A stretch of 64,000 nucleotides of DNA from the NCBI RefSeq assembly GCF_048771995.1, contig NC_133030.1:55398001-55462000 (forward strand). Reading direction: 5' to 3'. The first letter of the stretch is position 1; each line of letters begins with the position of its first letter. Shown in pieces: positions 37,870 through 47,151 of the stretch. The notes beneath the pieces are model-generated. The model did not search any database. It saw nothing but the letters and a program-made list of their open reading frames with translations, and had not been told where the DNA came from. Source of the DNA: Taeniopygia guttata. Its lineage: Eukaryota; Chordata; Aves; Passeriformes; Estrildidae. The translations under genes were made by a program, and so were the position numbers.

Positions 37870-38160
37870 TGTCCCTCGCTGAGGCGGAGTCGTGCGGGCA
37901 TGTCTCGGTTCCGCCGCAGGGGAGCGGCCGCCGGCGCAGGGCCGGAGTGGGGCCGCTCTCCAGGGTGCTGAACCCGCCCGCCGCCCGCTCCGGCCCCGGG
38001 AGGCACCGCGGGCTTCTCGTCCCTGCCGGCAGCACGGAAAGGGGACCAGACTTTGTGCTCACCCCCCTGTACTGCACAGCCCTGCCGGGGACTCCCCGGG
38101 AACGTGTCCCGCGCCGGGGAAAAGGCAGTTCTAAAGTGGCAGGCAGAGTACGGGAAAAGT
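37870..38160. promoter_or_regulatory. CpG island of unknown target
   Basis: This is a compact CpG-rich block including GGAGCGGCCGCCGGCGCAGG. AT-rich DNA follows immediately. No TATA box or coding exon is evident, and the overlapping frames on both strands are typical of islands. It may be a promoter of an unannotated noncoding transcript or an enhancer-type island for KIF26A or miR-203. Confidence 0.45.
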
Positions 38161-39589
38161 AATCCTCACTCCTACCCTCTCCTTTAAAAACCACCCAACC
38201 AGACATTGAAAAGGAGGCAGCTGTGGGCTTTGGGAGTTTTCGTTTTGTTTGGTTTTTTTTGTTTGTTTCTTTGTTTTCCACTCTTCCTACGTGCTTTGGC
38301 TGCTCAAATGTGTCGCCCTGATTCTTAAGATTTTCTAAAGCCTTCTGAGTTTACATTCTGTTAGAAAACTTTCTCACACAATTTTCTATAAACAACATAT
38401 TGTCTTGCATTCCTTCATAAGGGTGGAGAAACTTGATGTACTAGTAGTTTGTCCAATGTCTTTGGAGAGGTAGCCCATTCACTCTCCAATCCACTGTCAC
38501 CTTTGGAAAAGTATAAAAGTTAGAGTCAGAGAATAAACCTTCTTCTTTACCTTACAAATAGGAGTAGCTCGTGTTGTGCTTTCATGTGTCCTATAACAAC
38601 AGAAATGCATCTGGGCAGAAGTCATTGGAATAGTATTAGAACACCAAATCTGCAGTGCAAGCAGGACACTACTAATGTGCCTGGGCAGGCTGTTTCAAAG
38701 AGGAGATGGTAGCTAGGGCTGAGCATAACAAACACGTAGGCAAGCAAGTGAGGGTTAAACTGGCATGATTAGGGTGACAAGAAATTAAACGTGAGACCAT
38801 GGACAGCGTACTGTCTCTCTTTATGACTTGCAAATTAGAATGGAAATTAAAAAGCTTGAACACAGAGATACCCACACCTCCCAGACACGGACAACTGAGC
38901 AAAAGATTGTCTGTAACTGTCTTTCATTAAGTGGTGCCAGGCTTTCCTTCCCCTGACCTTCACCAGTTGTTTACAGGAGAGTTTTCCTTCTCCCATTGGA
39001 GAGCAGGGTCACAAAGAGGCGAGAGACCAAGACAGAGAAGACCTGAGATCAGCTCTGAGCTGCCAAGCCCAGGCCAGGACAGTAGAGCCCTTACAGCAAG
39101 CTCTTTACCCTCCCTACGATGCAGGTCGTGACCTGGGGCTTACTAAAGGCCCTGCTTTGCTCCAGACTTGCGAGATCCATGTTGTGGCCTGCATTGCCCT
39201 GAGTGCAGGTGGGATGTAGTCCTGTCATGGCAGGGAGCTCCTTACTGTGGTGGGAACAGAAACAGGGTTCTGTAGGCTGGGCTGGGCCCCGCAGGACAAC
39301 AGGTGTGGTGAGGAAACTCTGTAAGAGTGAGCAGAGAGAGGGCAGAGCTCCAGAAAGAGACACCCAAGTGCAGAGCTGGAAGGAGAGCTAGGATGGAGTT
39401 GGCTAGCCCGACTCACCTCAGGGACAGAGAGGAAATCAGCCTCTGGGGGTGAATTTAGCCACTCTTTGCCATATGTTCCCCCTGCCCCTTCTGGTGCAGA
39501 CATATCCCGCCTGCGGAGTCAGTGCTGAGCTATTGCAGATCACCCCGGAGCTGGTACTGGTATCCTCCTAGCTGGTGACCGGGAGAGGC
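38161..39589. other. Intergenic stretch, no features seen
   Basis: Unique sequence of mixed composition. Short frames on both strands have no support, and no repeats are recognised. Confidence 0.5.
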
Positions 39590-40230
39590 CCAGGGGCTTC
39601 TCCAAACACCCTCCTCCCGAGCCCCAGGGGTGTCCCAGGCAGGGTCCAGCCCTGCCGCTTCCTCCGGGCATCCCCAGCTCCTCCGGGGCAGCCGCGTCCC
39701 CACCTGCGTGTGAACACGCGCGGGGGAAGGCGGGGGGCCGTGTCTGCCTTTCATGGTTTCACCGATACCATCCTGACTTTCTCCGCAGCCTGCAAGGGCT
39801 GAAGTTTCCCTTGATGGTCTCGGCTGCCCGCCCCGCAGATCAATTAAACCCAGAGCCGGCCTGATCAACATAAAGGGGAGGCCACACAGCAAACAAACAA
39901 ACCAACCCCAAACAAACGAGCGCCCCCGCGGCTCCCGGGGCTCCCCCGAGCAGCCCGCGGTGCAGAGCGCCCGGGAACGCCCCGAAACCTGCAGCGCCCT
40001 GGGGGAAGCAGCTCCCCTTTACCCGCAGGGAGCGGGGCCGGGCACCCCCGGAGCCCCCCGGGGCTCCCCGAGGGACGGGGCCGGGGGAAGCCGCCTCCGG
40101 GGCGGCGGGGAACGGGTCCCGAGGGGTCCCGCTGCCCCCTCTGAATTCCGGGCTCCGCTTGGTTTGCCTCGGGGCCGGCTTTGGATCGGGCTGTGCCCGC
40201 CTCCCCGGCCACCCTCCCAGCCCGCTTCGC
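39590..40230. promoter_or_regulatory. CpG island next to a conserved-looking AT block
   Basis: CpG density is high from about 39590, and most of all from 39920 to 40230. It ends sharply at an AT-rich segment with homeodomain-like motifs. No coding exon is recognisable. A CpG island joined to an AT-rich block is a common layout for developmental enhancers and noncoding promoters. Confidence 0.45.
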
Positions 40231-41240
40231 CATCGCTCTCTTTAAAGAACCACTCATTTTTCGTGTGTTCCTAATTATGTTTTATTTGGCTATTCATGAG
40301 CTATTTGGTGTTACACTGACTAGCGTTATTCCTGCTCGTCTCTCCTTTCTCTCCCTCCTCCTCTTCCCTTGCTTTGATGTACTCTTGCATATTATACAAA
40401 CAAGATCAAAAGCTACTTTTACCACCTCCGCCCACCTCATACAATATTTGTTACGGGAGAAAGTGTGTTTCGGGTCAAAACGCTGGCTTGTTAGAGAGAG
40501 GTACTACCCAGCTGAAACCGGGGGGAGGGAGGGGAGAACGGGAAGGGGGGGGGGGCCACAACATCAAGTACATGAACTTTAAAGTGAGCCCTATTACCAC
40601 GTTGTTTAAAGGTCTGATCGTGTCAGGTATAATACTGAAGAAAAATGTTATGTTGGACAAAATGCTTATATTTTCCTGCTGTATTAATGAGAAGCTTGCC
40701 CTAGGCTATTTCCCCATCTCAGAGGGCAGCAGATGCAGGAAGTCCTTGGGGAGTAGATCTTTGAAATTTCATCAGCATTCATGGGTGACCTAGCCTTTTC
40801 AAGCACAATGATAGACATGATAAATCATCTTTGCAACGAATTCTAATTATCCTTTATATGGCCAGGTTGCCTCTCAAAAAGCAGATATCTAACATTTTCC
40901 CATATTGCTTCCAGGTTTCAGTGAGGGTGTCAAAAGTCTTGTGCCATCCTTCTTCCCTGCTGCTGACCATGTTATGTGACATCAGCCCTAAACCCCAGAG
41001 TGTGCTGGAGTCAAACTACTCTATTAAGTTACACGCTTGCCTGTATTGAACTAAATTTAATTCCTTTCCTCTCTTAGCCAATGAAATTATGTGGTGCAGT
41101 GTAAGATAGGATTAGAAGTATATCATTATAGCAATTAATACTATAATGCCTCCATGATTAGTGTGCTACATTGAATTTCATGGATTTTTGCTCACTCTTG
41201 CCTAGATTTCCCTTGGGTCCTCTAGCCCAAACCATTGTAT
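40231..41240. promoter_or_regulatory. Candidate conserved noncoding element cluster
   Basis: This is AT-rich, repeat-free DNA with TAATTATG, TTTATTTGGCTATTCATGAG, CTAATTATCC and GCAATTAATACTATAATG-type homeodomain motifs, a composition typical of deeply conserved vertebrate enhancers. Conservation was judged by appearance alone. Confidence 0.3.
40520..40555 (+). other. G-quadruplex candidate
   Basis: Five G-runs (6, 3, 4, 3 and 11 bases) are separated by 1-5 bases, which satisfies the usual four-run rule for an intramolecular G-quadruplex on the + strand. Confidence 0.6.
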
Positions 41241-43139
41241 TCTTAGTAAATTAAATGTGAAATCACAGCAATATACTTAATAAATCCACTATCACCTGTA
41301 TGGTGTATTAATAAAGGGCTCCAGTGCAACCTGTCCAGCATCACCTTGCAGCCTGGGATGGACACACTGGGAAAGCTGTTTCCCTCGAGGTGAGAGCTGC
41401 CTGCCATGTCCTTCCTCTCCTACCCAACTTTCTCTCTGCTTGCAGAGCAGGCCCAGGGGAGCAGAACTGTGGGAGCCCAGCACTGCTCACCCCAAAGCAG
41501 GGCACAAGGGGGATGGATTTAGGCTTGTGGCTAGCAGGCAGAATGCCTTACTCCATGGTTATTTGTGGAAGGGAATGCATTGCAATGCAGTAACCCCACA
41601 TTGTGCTTGGGGACTCGGATGAAATCCCCCACCCAGGGAGGTTCAAGCCTTTTCCCACCTCCCCTGGGGGAAGAGGTGGGGGTCTTTAAAGAGAAGCCTG
41701 TTTGAAGTGGCCCTGATGGAAATGGGGTTATTTCAGAGGTACAGTAATGGCTGGCTGGTTATCTGCAGCCAGGGCTCTGTGGCAGGGAGATAAGATATTT
41801 ATTAAGAGACCCGTTTTAATGCTCAGGGATCGCTTTCAGAGGGCCCAAGAAAAATGGTCTTTATCTAGTATATTATTATGTACAGTCACCCTGTTGATGT
41901 TTTACTTTAGTTTAGACACCATGAATACAAGGTAATAACTTTCCCTTCAGCTTGTTTATTGCCAAGACACCTGAGGGCAGTGAGGTGGGGAGATATTTGC
42001 TTTAATAGGGGTGATTAAAGGGAGACTCTTCAGGATTAGGGGAGAGGTAGGGGTTGCACAGGGACCATCAGTGCCTGACATTCAGGGTATATTTTAGACC
42101 CAGATCTTCCTAGGAACTTTGCCAAGAGTCAGGGAAGAGCGATAAACTGTGTTGGGGAAGGAAGTCACGGTGGGCTGTAGGTGGCATGAGGACAGGGAAG
42201 GCCTGGGCTGTCTTTGCGCATGGTGTGAGTACTTAAATATGGTTGGTCTGAAAATGTGGGGGATGGAGACAGATGCCTCAGGTCTTCTCCAGAGCAGGCA
42301 ACAAGACCTCCTGACCTGGCTGAATTTTTCTCTGCTGTTCAATGTTTTCAAGCCAAGGTGGAAAAGACTCCAGTGACTGGGAAATGACATTTCATGGTTC
42401 TGGTGATGGGCACTGTTCTGCCACATGCTGAACACCTGAACTGAGTGTCTGAGTGGGGACACTTTTTACCTGGATGGTTGATGTCCATACCACCATTTTG
42501 CTTGAATAGTTTTTCCTTCTGCACTCCTCTTCACCCACTTATTTGTACTCCCTTGGTAATGTGAGACCTTCCAAGCATGGAAGGTGCTTCTTCTGTGGCT
42601 GGGGAGCATCTCACTTGTGCAGGGGAGGGTGGTGGAAGACTTTGAATGCACAGTGGTGCACAGCAAGACAGGAGGCTGGGAAAGAGTTGGTGGAGATTGA
42701 GAGGTGAGTCTGGGCAAGGTGGCCCAGGGATTGAGCCCCTGCAGACACCATTCGCAGATGGGTTCAGGGACCAGCTAACACACTGGCATGTCTCTGCTCT
42801 GATAGCTGGACATCAGGAAGGAATGCAGTGAGGAGCCAAACAAATCCTTGCGCCTTTGCTGTAAGCATCTCACCACTCCCACCATCCTCTTCTCCCTGCC
42901 AGCACTGCTTTAGTGCCTGTCTGTTACATCTGTACACCTCCATCCTACAGAGACATCCATTAACCCACTTTCATCGTCTAACACGTAGAATCATCATGCA
43001 CTGGGAAGCCCAGAACAGACAACTGAGTAAATTCAGAATGAACTACGGTGTTCTTTCATGCCATAGAGACTTGACTTCTATCTTTTGTCTCTTCTCCCTC
43101 CCTCCCTCAATTCCCCTTCCCCTTCTTCATTTCTATCGC
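41241..43139. other. Intergenic stretch upstream of KIF26A with one regulatory-looking block
   Basis: No gene or repeat is seen. The part at about 41690-41955 is repeat-free and AT-rich, with GATAAGATATTTATTAAGAG and TTTATCTAGTATATTATTAT, and looks like a conserved element. The rest has ordinary composition with short unsupported frames. Confidence 0.4.
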
Positions 43140-44310
43140 TACTTTCCTCCTTCCCCCCCTACCCCCCAGCAGCCGCCACCGTCCCGTAGCTCCCTCCCGA
43201 CGTGCAGGGCTCGGCCGGGGCCGGTTGCGGGGCAGGACCTCAGCCCTGCCCGGCCGCAGCTGCGGGTGGGAGCAGCGGGCCCGGCTGCCCCACCCCCGCC
43301 CAGCAGCAGCCGGTGTCCGGGCGGGGCGGGCGGCGCGGATAAATAGATTATTCAACTCCCTTTCGCTGCAGGCTATATGAAGCGCGATAATGCTTTGTCG
43401 GGGCGGGGGGGATTATTTGTTTAGCGGCAAAATACGCGGGAAGGGATTAGCGTTTTGCCCGGAGCCCCCTCGCCGCTTCCATCCATCCTGCCCGCCCCGA
43501 CGGGATGGGCCGCGCCTCAGCGGGGACCACCGGGCCCTGCCCGGCCCCCGGGCTGGGAAACGCGGCGGAGGCGCGGCCGGACGGGCAGCGCACAGGGAGG
43601 GCTGCCCGATCCCGATCCCGGTGCGGGAGCAGCCACCGGGCACCTGTGTCTCAGCCCCTTGATGAGGAGGAGCTCGCTCCCTCCTGCCGTCCGCACCCGC
43701 TCCAAATATAATTAAGCAGTGTGGAGAAAAGAGAGGGAAGCTTTTTGGAGGAGTGAAACACCGCGTCCCTTCCGGAAAGTGCTTTGCTCTGCTCCCTCAG
43801 GCTTTCCTTTTTTTTTTACCTTCCACTATTTTTTTTCCCCTTTATTTTCGTGCGTGTCTTTCTTCCCTCCTAAACTGACTTTCACTGGCAGCTTTTCCCT
43901 CCTTGCGCTCACCCCGGAGGAGGAGGAGAAGGAGGAGGGAAAAAACAACCCACCAACCCAGCCACACTAAACCCACCCAGCAGTGGATGGGGGGAGGCAG
44001 GAGGCTCGTAGTGCGGGTTCCTGGCCAGCGGGCGGTGGGAGCCCCCTCGCTCGGCGAGCTGATGGCCGGCGGCGGGGGAGCAGGGCGCTGCCGGCCCCGC
44101 GCACCCAGCGCAGCCGCGGCCCCGGCGCCTGCGGGGCGCTGAGGGCTCCGCGCCCGCGCTCGCTCGTCAGCCAAGGTGCGCTGAGAGGGGGATAAACCGG
44201 GAGGAGGGAGAGCGGCGGAGAGAGAGGCAGGGAGACTGGCGGGTCTGCCCGGCTGCTGGCTACCTCACCCCGGCGGCGCATCCTGGCAGATGACGGAGTA
44301 ACTCACCCGC
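43140..44310 (+). promoter_or_regulatory. KIF26A: CpG-island promoter region of KIF26A (upstream first exon)
   Basis: G+C and CpG rise strongly from 43140 and remain high up to the T-run at 44318, just before the first coding exon at 44482. AT-rich islets such as ATAAATAGATTATTCAA (43339-43355) and CTCCAAATATAATTAAGCAG (43700-43719) lie inside it and may be factor sites. Overlapping frames on both strands are not credible proteins. The transcription start cannot be fixed. Confidence 0.6.
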
Positions 44311-44317
44311 GCCTGGC

Positions 44318-44320
44318 TTT

Positions 44321-44353
<33 letters not shown>

Positions 44354-44365
44354 TTTCTTTTTTTA
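44318..44365. repeat. Poly-T tract before KIF26A exon 1a
   Basis: This is almost pure T, broken only by single C or CTTC interruptions. It would lie in the 5'UTR or a proximal promoter or intron of the upstream KIF26A transcript. Confidence 0.95.
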
Positions 44366-44481
44366 AGGGGTGGGAGGTGTTTGCTATTTTATCCTTTTTA
44401 TTTTTTTTTTCCCCCCCCTCTGTGTGTGTATACAAATACATCGCCTCCGCTCAGGGAGCAGGATATTTCAAACCCCAAACT

Positions 44482-44616
44482 ATGGCTTTTCAAAAATCGT
44501 CCGATGCCTCCAACGCCACGAGGAAAAATCCCAGCCTCTTGGAGATAGGAGCCTTGTGCTTGGACTCGGAGATCATCTTCGGCTTCACCAGCCACCTCCT
44601 GCGGAGGAAAGCCAGG
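44482..44616 (+). CDS. KIF26A: KIF26A alternative first coding exon (1a)
   Basis: ATG at 44482 sits in a strong Kozak context (A at -3, G at +4). Exactly 45 codons follow to the donor GTAAGG at 44617, so the exon ends in phase 0, as required by exon 2 at 46906. The peptide begins MAFQKSSDASNATRKNPSLL and continues EIGALCLDSEIIFGFTSHLL RRKAR. It has a hydrophobic, helix-prone middle and a basic end that joins directly to VAEGSG of exon 2. It does not resemble the human KIF26A N-terminus I remember, and I do not recognise it as a domain. The clean length, donor, start context and phase argue for a real exon. That it belongs to KIF26A is inference from position, strand and phase. The alternatives are a separate short gene or a chance frame. 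Confidence 0.65.
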
Positions 44617-46684
44617 GTAAGGGGATCTTGACGCGCTCCGGGGCTGCTGGGGCCCGGAAGGGGGTCGAGGGCCGGCTCATGGGAAGCGGGTGTCAAACTT
44701 GGCGGGGCGAAGTTGCGGGCGGCGGTGTCGGGCAGGTTTCAGCACCACGAACAGTCCTGGCGGCTCCGCGGAGCGGCGCGGGGGAACCCACGCGCGCTGC
44801 CGGACCCCTCCTGGGGCTTCCCCGTGCGGACCGCGGCACCTTATGTGACCCCGGTTTCAGATGGCGAGTGGTGGCACCGCGCCCCGCTATTTCTAGGAGG
44901 GTTTTGTACTTACTAAGAAAAGGAAATTGCTCAGCTCCGTGGCGCGGCTCAGCCCAGCGTCGGTCGGGGAGCCCACCCCTTTACCCCCCGCCCCATCCAA
45001 CCCGAGCCTTGGAGCCGCGGGAGGGTTTTGCGGAGGTTGTGTGGGCACAGGAAATTTCGGAGCAACTTCTCGGAGAGCAGCATTAACCCCGAGTAGGCAG
45101 GAGAAGTGAGCTGGGGCGCGGCGCTCCGGTGCGTGTGTCTGTGCCAGTCCCGGTTTCTCGCCAGCCCCAAGAGGGGCACATGGCAGCCCCCGGGTACCCG
45201 TCCGTGTCACCGCTTTACTCTCGCACCCCAACTTTTCCCGGGCTGCGGGCGGTCCGGGCAGGCGGGGGTAGCGATCACAGTGCAGGGGAGCTCTCTCTGC
45301 CCGCGGTGCGGGGCGCGCCTCAGGGCTGTGCTTGTCGCCCACGGCCCCAGCCCTGCCCCAGGTCATGCACCCTTAGGGGTGGGGCCGGTGGGGCGCTTCA
45401 CACACGTGCCGGGAGAGCCGGAAAAGTTAAAGAGGCGGCGTAAAGGTGCCTCATGGGGCGCGATTATTTTTTCCCCTCGTATGTATGCGTTTCCCCACTC
45501 TTTGTGCTCGGCGATGCCCACCTCACCACACACCTTAAGACCTTACCCCAGGCGCCACCAGCACCCACTGGCGCGGCGGCGGGGAAGGGGCCCAGGAGCG
45601 GCGTTGGCATCTCCCGGGAAGAGGCCGCCGCCCCCCGGCGCGGCCCCGCGGGGCCCCGGCCGCGGCTGCTCCGTCCCGGGCGGGACCGCGGGCGCGGCGG
45701 CGCCGGCAGGGGGCGCTCTGGTCACAGGGACGGCGGCGGCGCCGAGCCCGGGCACGTCCCGGCCCCGTGACTGACAGCGCCGCGCTCCGCTCCCGGGAGG
45801 TGGGGGGAACTAAAAAAAGGAGAAAAGTGCTAAATATACGAGCCGGAGCGGCAGCCAAGTAGACAATTAGCTGCGAACGTTAATTTCTCCATCTGTCAGG
45901 TCAATTTTCGCGTGTAGGAGCATCCCGTCGCGCCCGCCGAGCGGCGGGAGAGTCGGTCCCGCGGGGTCTGTGTCCCGCGGCACCGCGCATCTGCCCGCGG
46001 AGCGGGGGCGCCGTATCCCAGCCCGGGCAGGCGAGCGGCAGCCGCGGGCGGAGCGAGGGGAGCGGACCCCGGCCGGACCCTTGACCCCCGCTGGCAGCTG
46101 GTCCGCAGCCCCAGCGCCGCTTTTCTGTCTCCGCGCCCTGCGGCGGGACCGCACCCCGCGCCCGGCCCTTTTCTCCGACTCCCGAGGAACTTGAAGTGTT
46201 AAGGAATCAGCGACTCACACTGATTTTGGCACTGTCCCGTAGTGTCACTATGAAATGCCATCTTTCTCTCCCCACCCGTATCCCAAACCTAAACCCGAAC
46301 CCCAGCCCGCCCCGGCCGAGGCTCCCCCGCCCCGCTTACCCCACCCCGCCCAGCCCAGCCCAACCCAGTCCAGTCCCTCCTCCCCTGGCCTCGGAGCACT
46401 TTTCCAGCTTTTTTTGCCGATGTGCTCCGGTGCTCTGGGTCCTTCCCTGTGCTGTCGTGGAGAGCTCACTCCTCCCTCTCCCATCCCAAACTTCGTTCCC
46501 GTCTCAGTATGGGAGGCAGCATCACCTAGAGCGGCAGTCCGGGCGGCGGGGACCCGGCGCGATCACTGTTGGCACCCCTGACCCCCGCCCCGCTATGTGC
46601 GCCCCGGGCCGGCCGCGCCGCCGGGCACCGCGCCGCCCGCACTAACGGAGCGGGGCGCGGGGCAGGGGAGCATCCCCCGCTATC
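44617..46684 (+). promoter_or_regulatory. KIF26A: CpG island between the two KIF26A first exons
   Basis: This is intron 1 of the exon-1a transcript and promoter or 5'UTR of the exon-1b transcript. It is nearly continuous CpG island with an AT-rich islet at 45815-45910 (CTAAATATACG, GACAATTAGCTGCGAACG, CGTTAATTTC) that looks like a binding-site cluster. A CTCF-like motif is listed separately. Long frames (for example 45106-45774) overlap on both strands and are rejected as coding. Confidence 0.55.
45703..45717 (+). promoter_or_regulatory. CTCF-like binding motif
   Basis: CCGGCAGGGGGCGCT matches the CTCF core consensus CCANNAGGGGGCGCT at all but one informative position. It lies between the two alternative KIF26A first exons, where CTCF could separate or select promoters. 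Occupancy is unknown. Confidence 0.6.
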
Positions 46685-46738
46685 ATGATCGCGGCCGCCG
46701 GCAGGAAGGCTCTGGGACCTGATCCCAGGGCGCCGGGG
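46685..46738 (+). CDS. KIF26A: KIF26A first coding exon (1b)
   Basis: ATG at 46685 (A at -3) opens 18 codons, MIAAAGRKALGPDPRAPG, ending at the donor GTAAGT (46739) in phase 0. Joined to exon 2 it gives ...PRAPG-VAEGSGVRELSPRKR. Human KIF26A, recalled from memory, starts with a similarly short leader followed by VAEGGPARE and then SPRKR, so this exon has the position, size and phase of the mammalian first exon. The residues themselves are not conserved, as is usual for this disordered leader. Intron 1 is only 167 bases (46739-46905), with a long T tract. KIF26A is an atypical, ATPase-deficient kinesin that binds microtubules without moving; in mouse it restrains GDNF-Ret signalling in enteric neurons. 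The motor domain lies beyond the window. Confidence 0.85.
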
Positions 46739-46783
46739 GTAAGTTCCTACAACACTCATCTCCTCCCCGCGGTTGAGCTTTTC

Positions 46784-46838
46784 CTTGTTTTTTTCCTTGG
46801 TTTTTTTTTTTTCCTTTTTTTTTTTTTTTTTTTTTTCC
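46784..46838 (+). repeat. Poly-pyrimidine/poly-T tract in KIF26A intron 1
   Basis: TTCCTTGG-separated T runs fill a third of the 167-base intron and end 67 bases before the acceptor. It could act as an extended polypyrimidine tract, although a closer CTGTGCTGTCTCCGCAG directly precedes exon 2. Such a tract is prone to length variation and sequencing error. Confidence 0.85.
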
Positions 46839-46905
46839 CTCGCGAGGAGGGTGTGAGCAGCGTTGCCTCCGCGTCCCGCGTTGCTGAGCTGTGCTGTCTC
46901 CGCAG

Positions 46906-47151
46906 GTGGCGGAGGGGAGCGGGGTGCGGGAGCTCTCCCCGCGGAAGAGGCCGCCGGCCGCCGCCGAGGAGGAGCGCTGCGCCAGCCGCCCGCCGCCCGA
47001 GGGAGCGGGAGCCGCCGCGGGGACCGAGCCGCGGCCGCTGGAGCGGGCGGCGGCCGGGGGCTGGTGCCGGAGCTGCCAGGCGCAGCTGGCCGAGCTGAGG
47101 AGGCAGGCGGCCCGGCTGGCTGCCGGCGGCTGCCCGCCCAACGCCCCGCCG
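46906..47151 (+). CDS. KIF26A: KIF26A exon 2 with KIF26 Cys-x2-Cys motif
   Basis: This is a 246-base phase 0-0 exon of 82 codons, with acceptor TCTCCGCAG and donor GTAAGT at 47152. It reads VAEGSGVRELSPRKRPPAAA, an acidic and Pro/Ala/Gly-rich linker, and then GGWCRSCQAQLAELRRQAAR. Human KIF26A has SPRKRLPAG...SRPAPEGAGA...[20 protein letters not shown] and KIF26B has [20 protein letters not shown] (recalled), so the identity is secure and SPRKR plus RPPPEGAGA favours paralogue A. The WCxxC cysteines are residues 72 and 75 of the 1b isoform, and they are the first half of a likely zinc-binding pair whose partner motif is in exon 3 of the family. LAELRRQA is helix-prone. Exon 2 is common to both first exons. 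It is very GC-rich and lies in the CpG island, where assemblies often have gaps. Confidence 0.95.

Noticed and set aside
45106-45774. 222-codon frame between the KIF26A first exons
   Set aside because: CpG-island artefact with equally long frames on the other strand and no KIF26A-like peptide.
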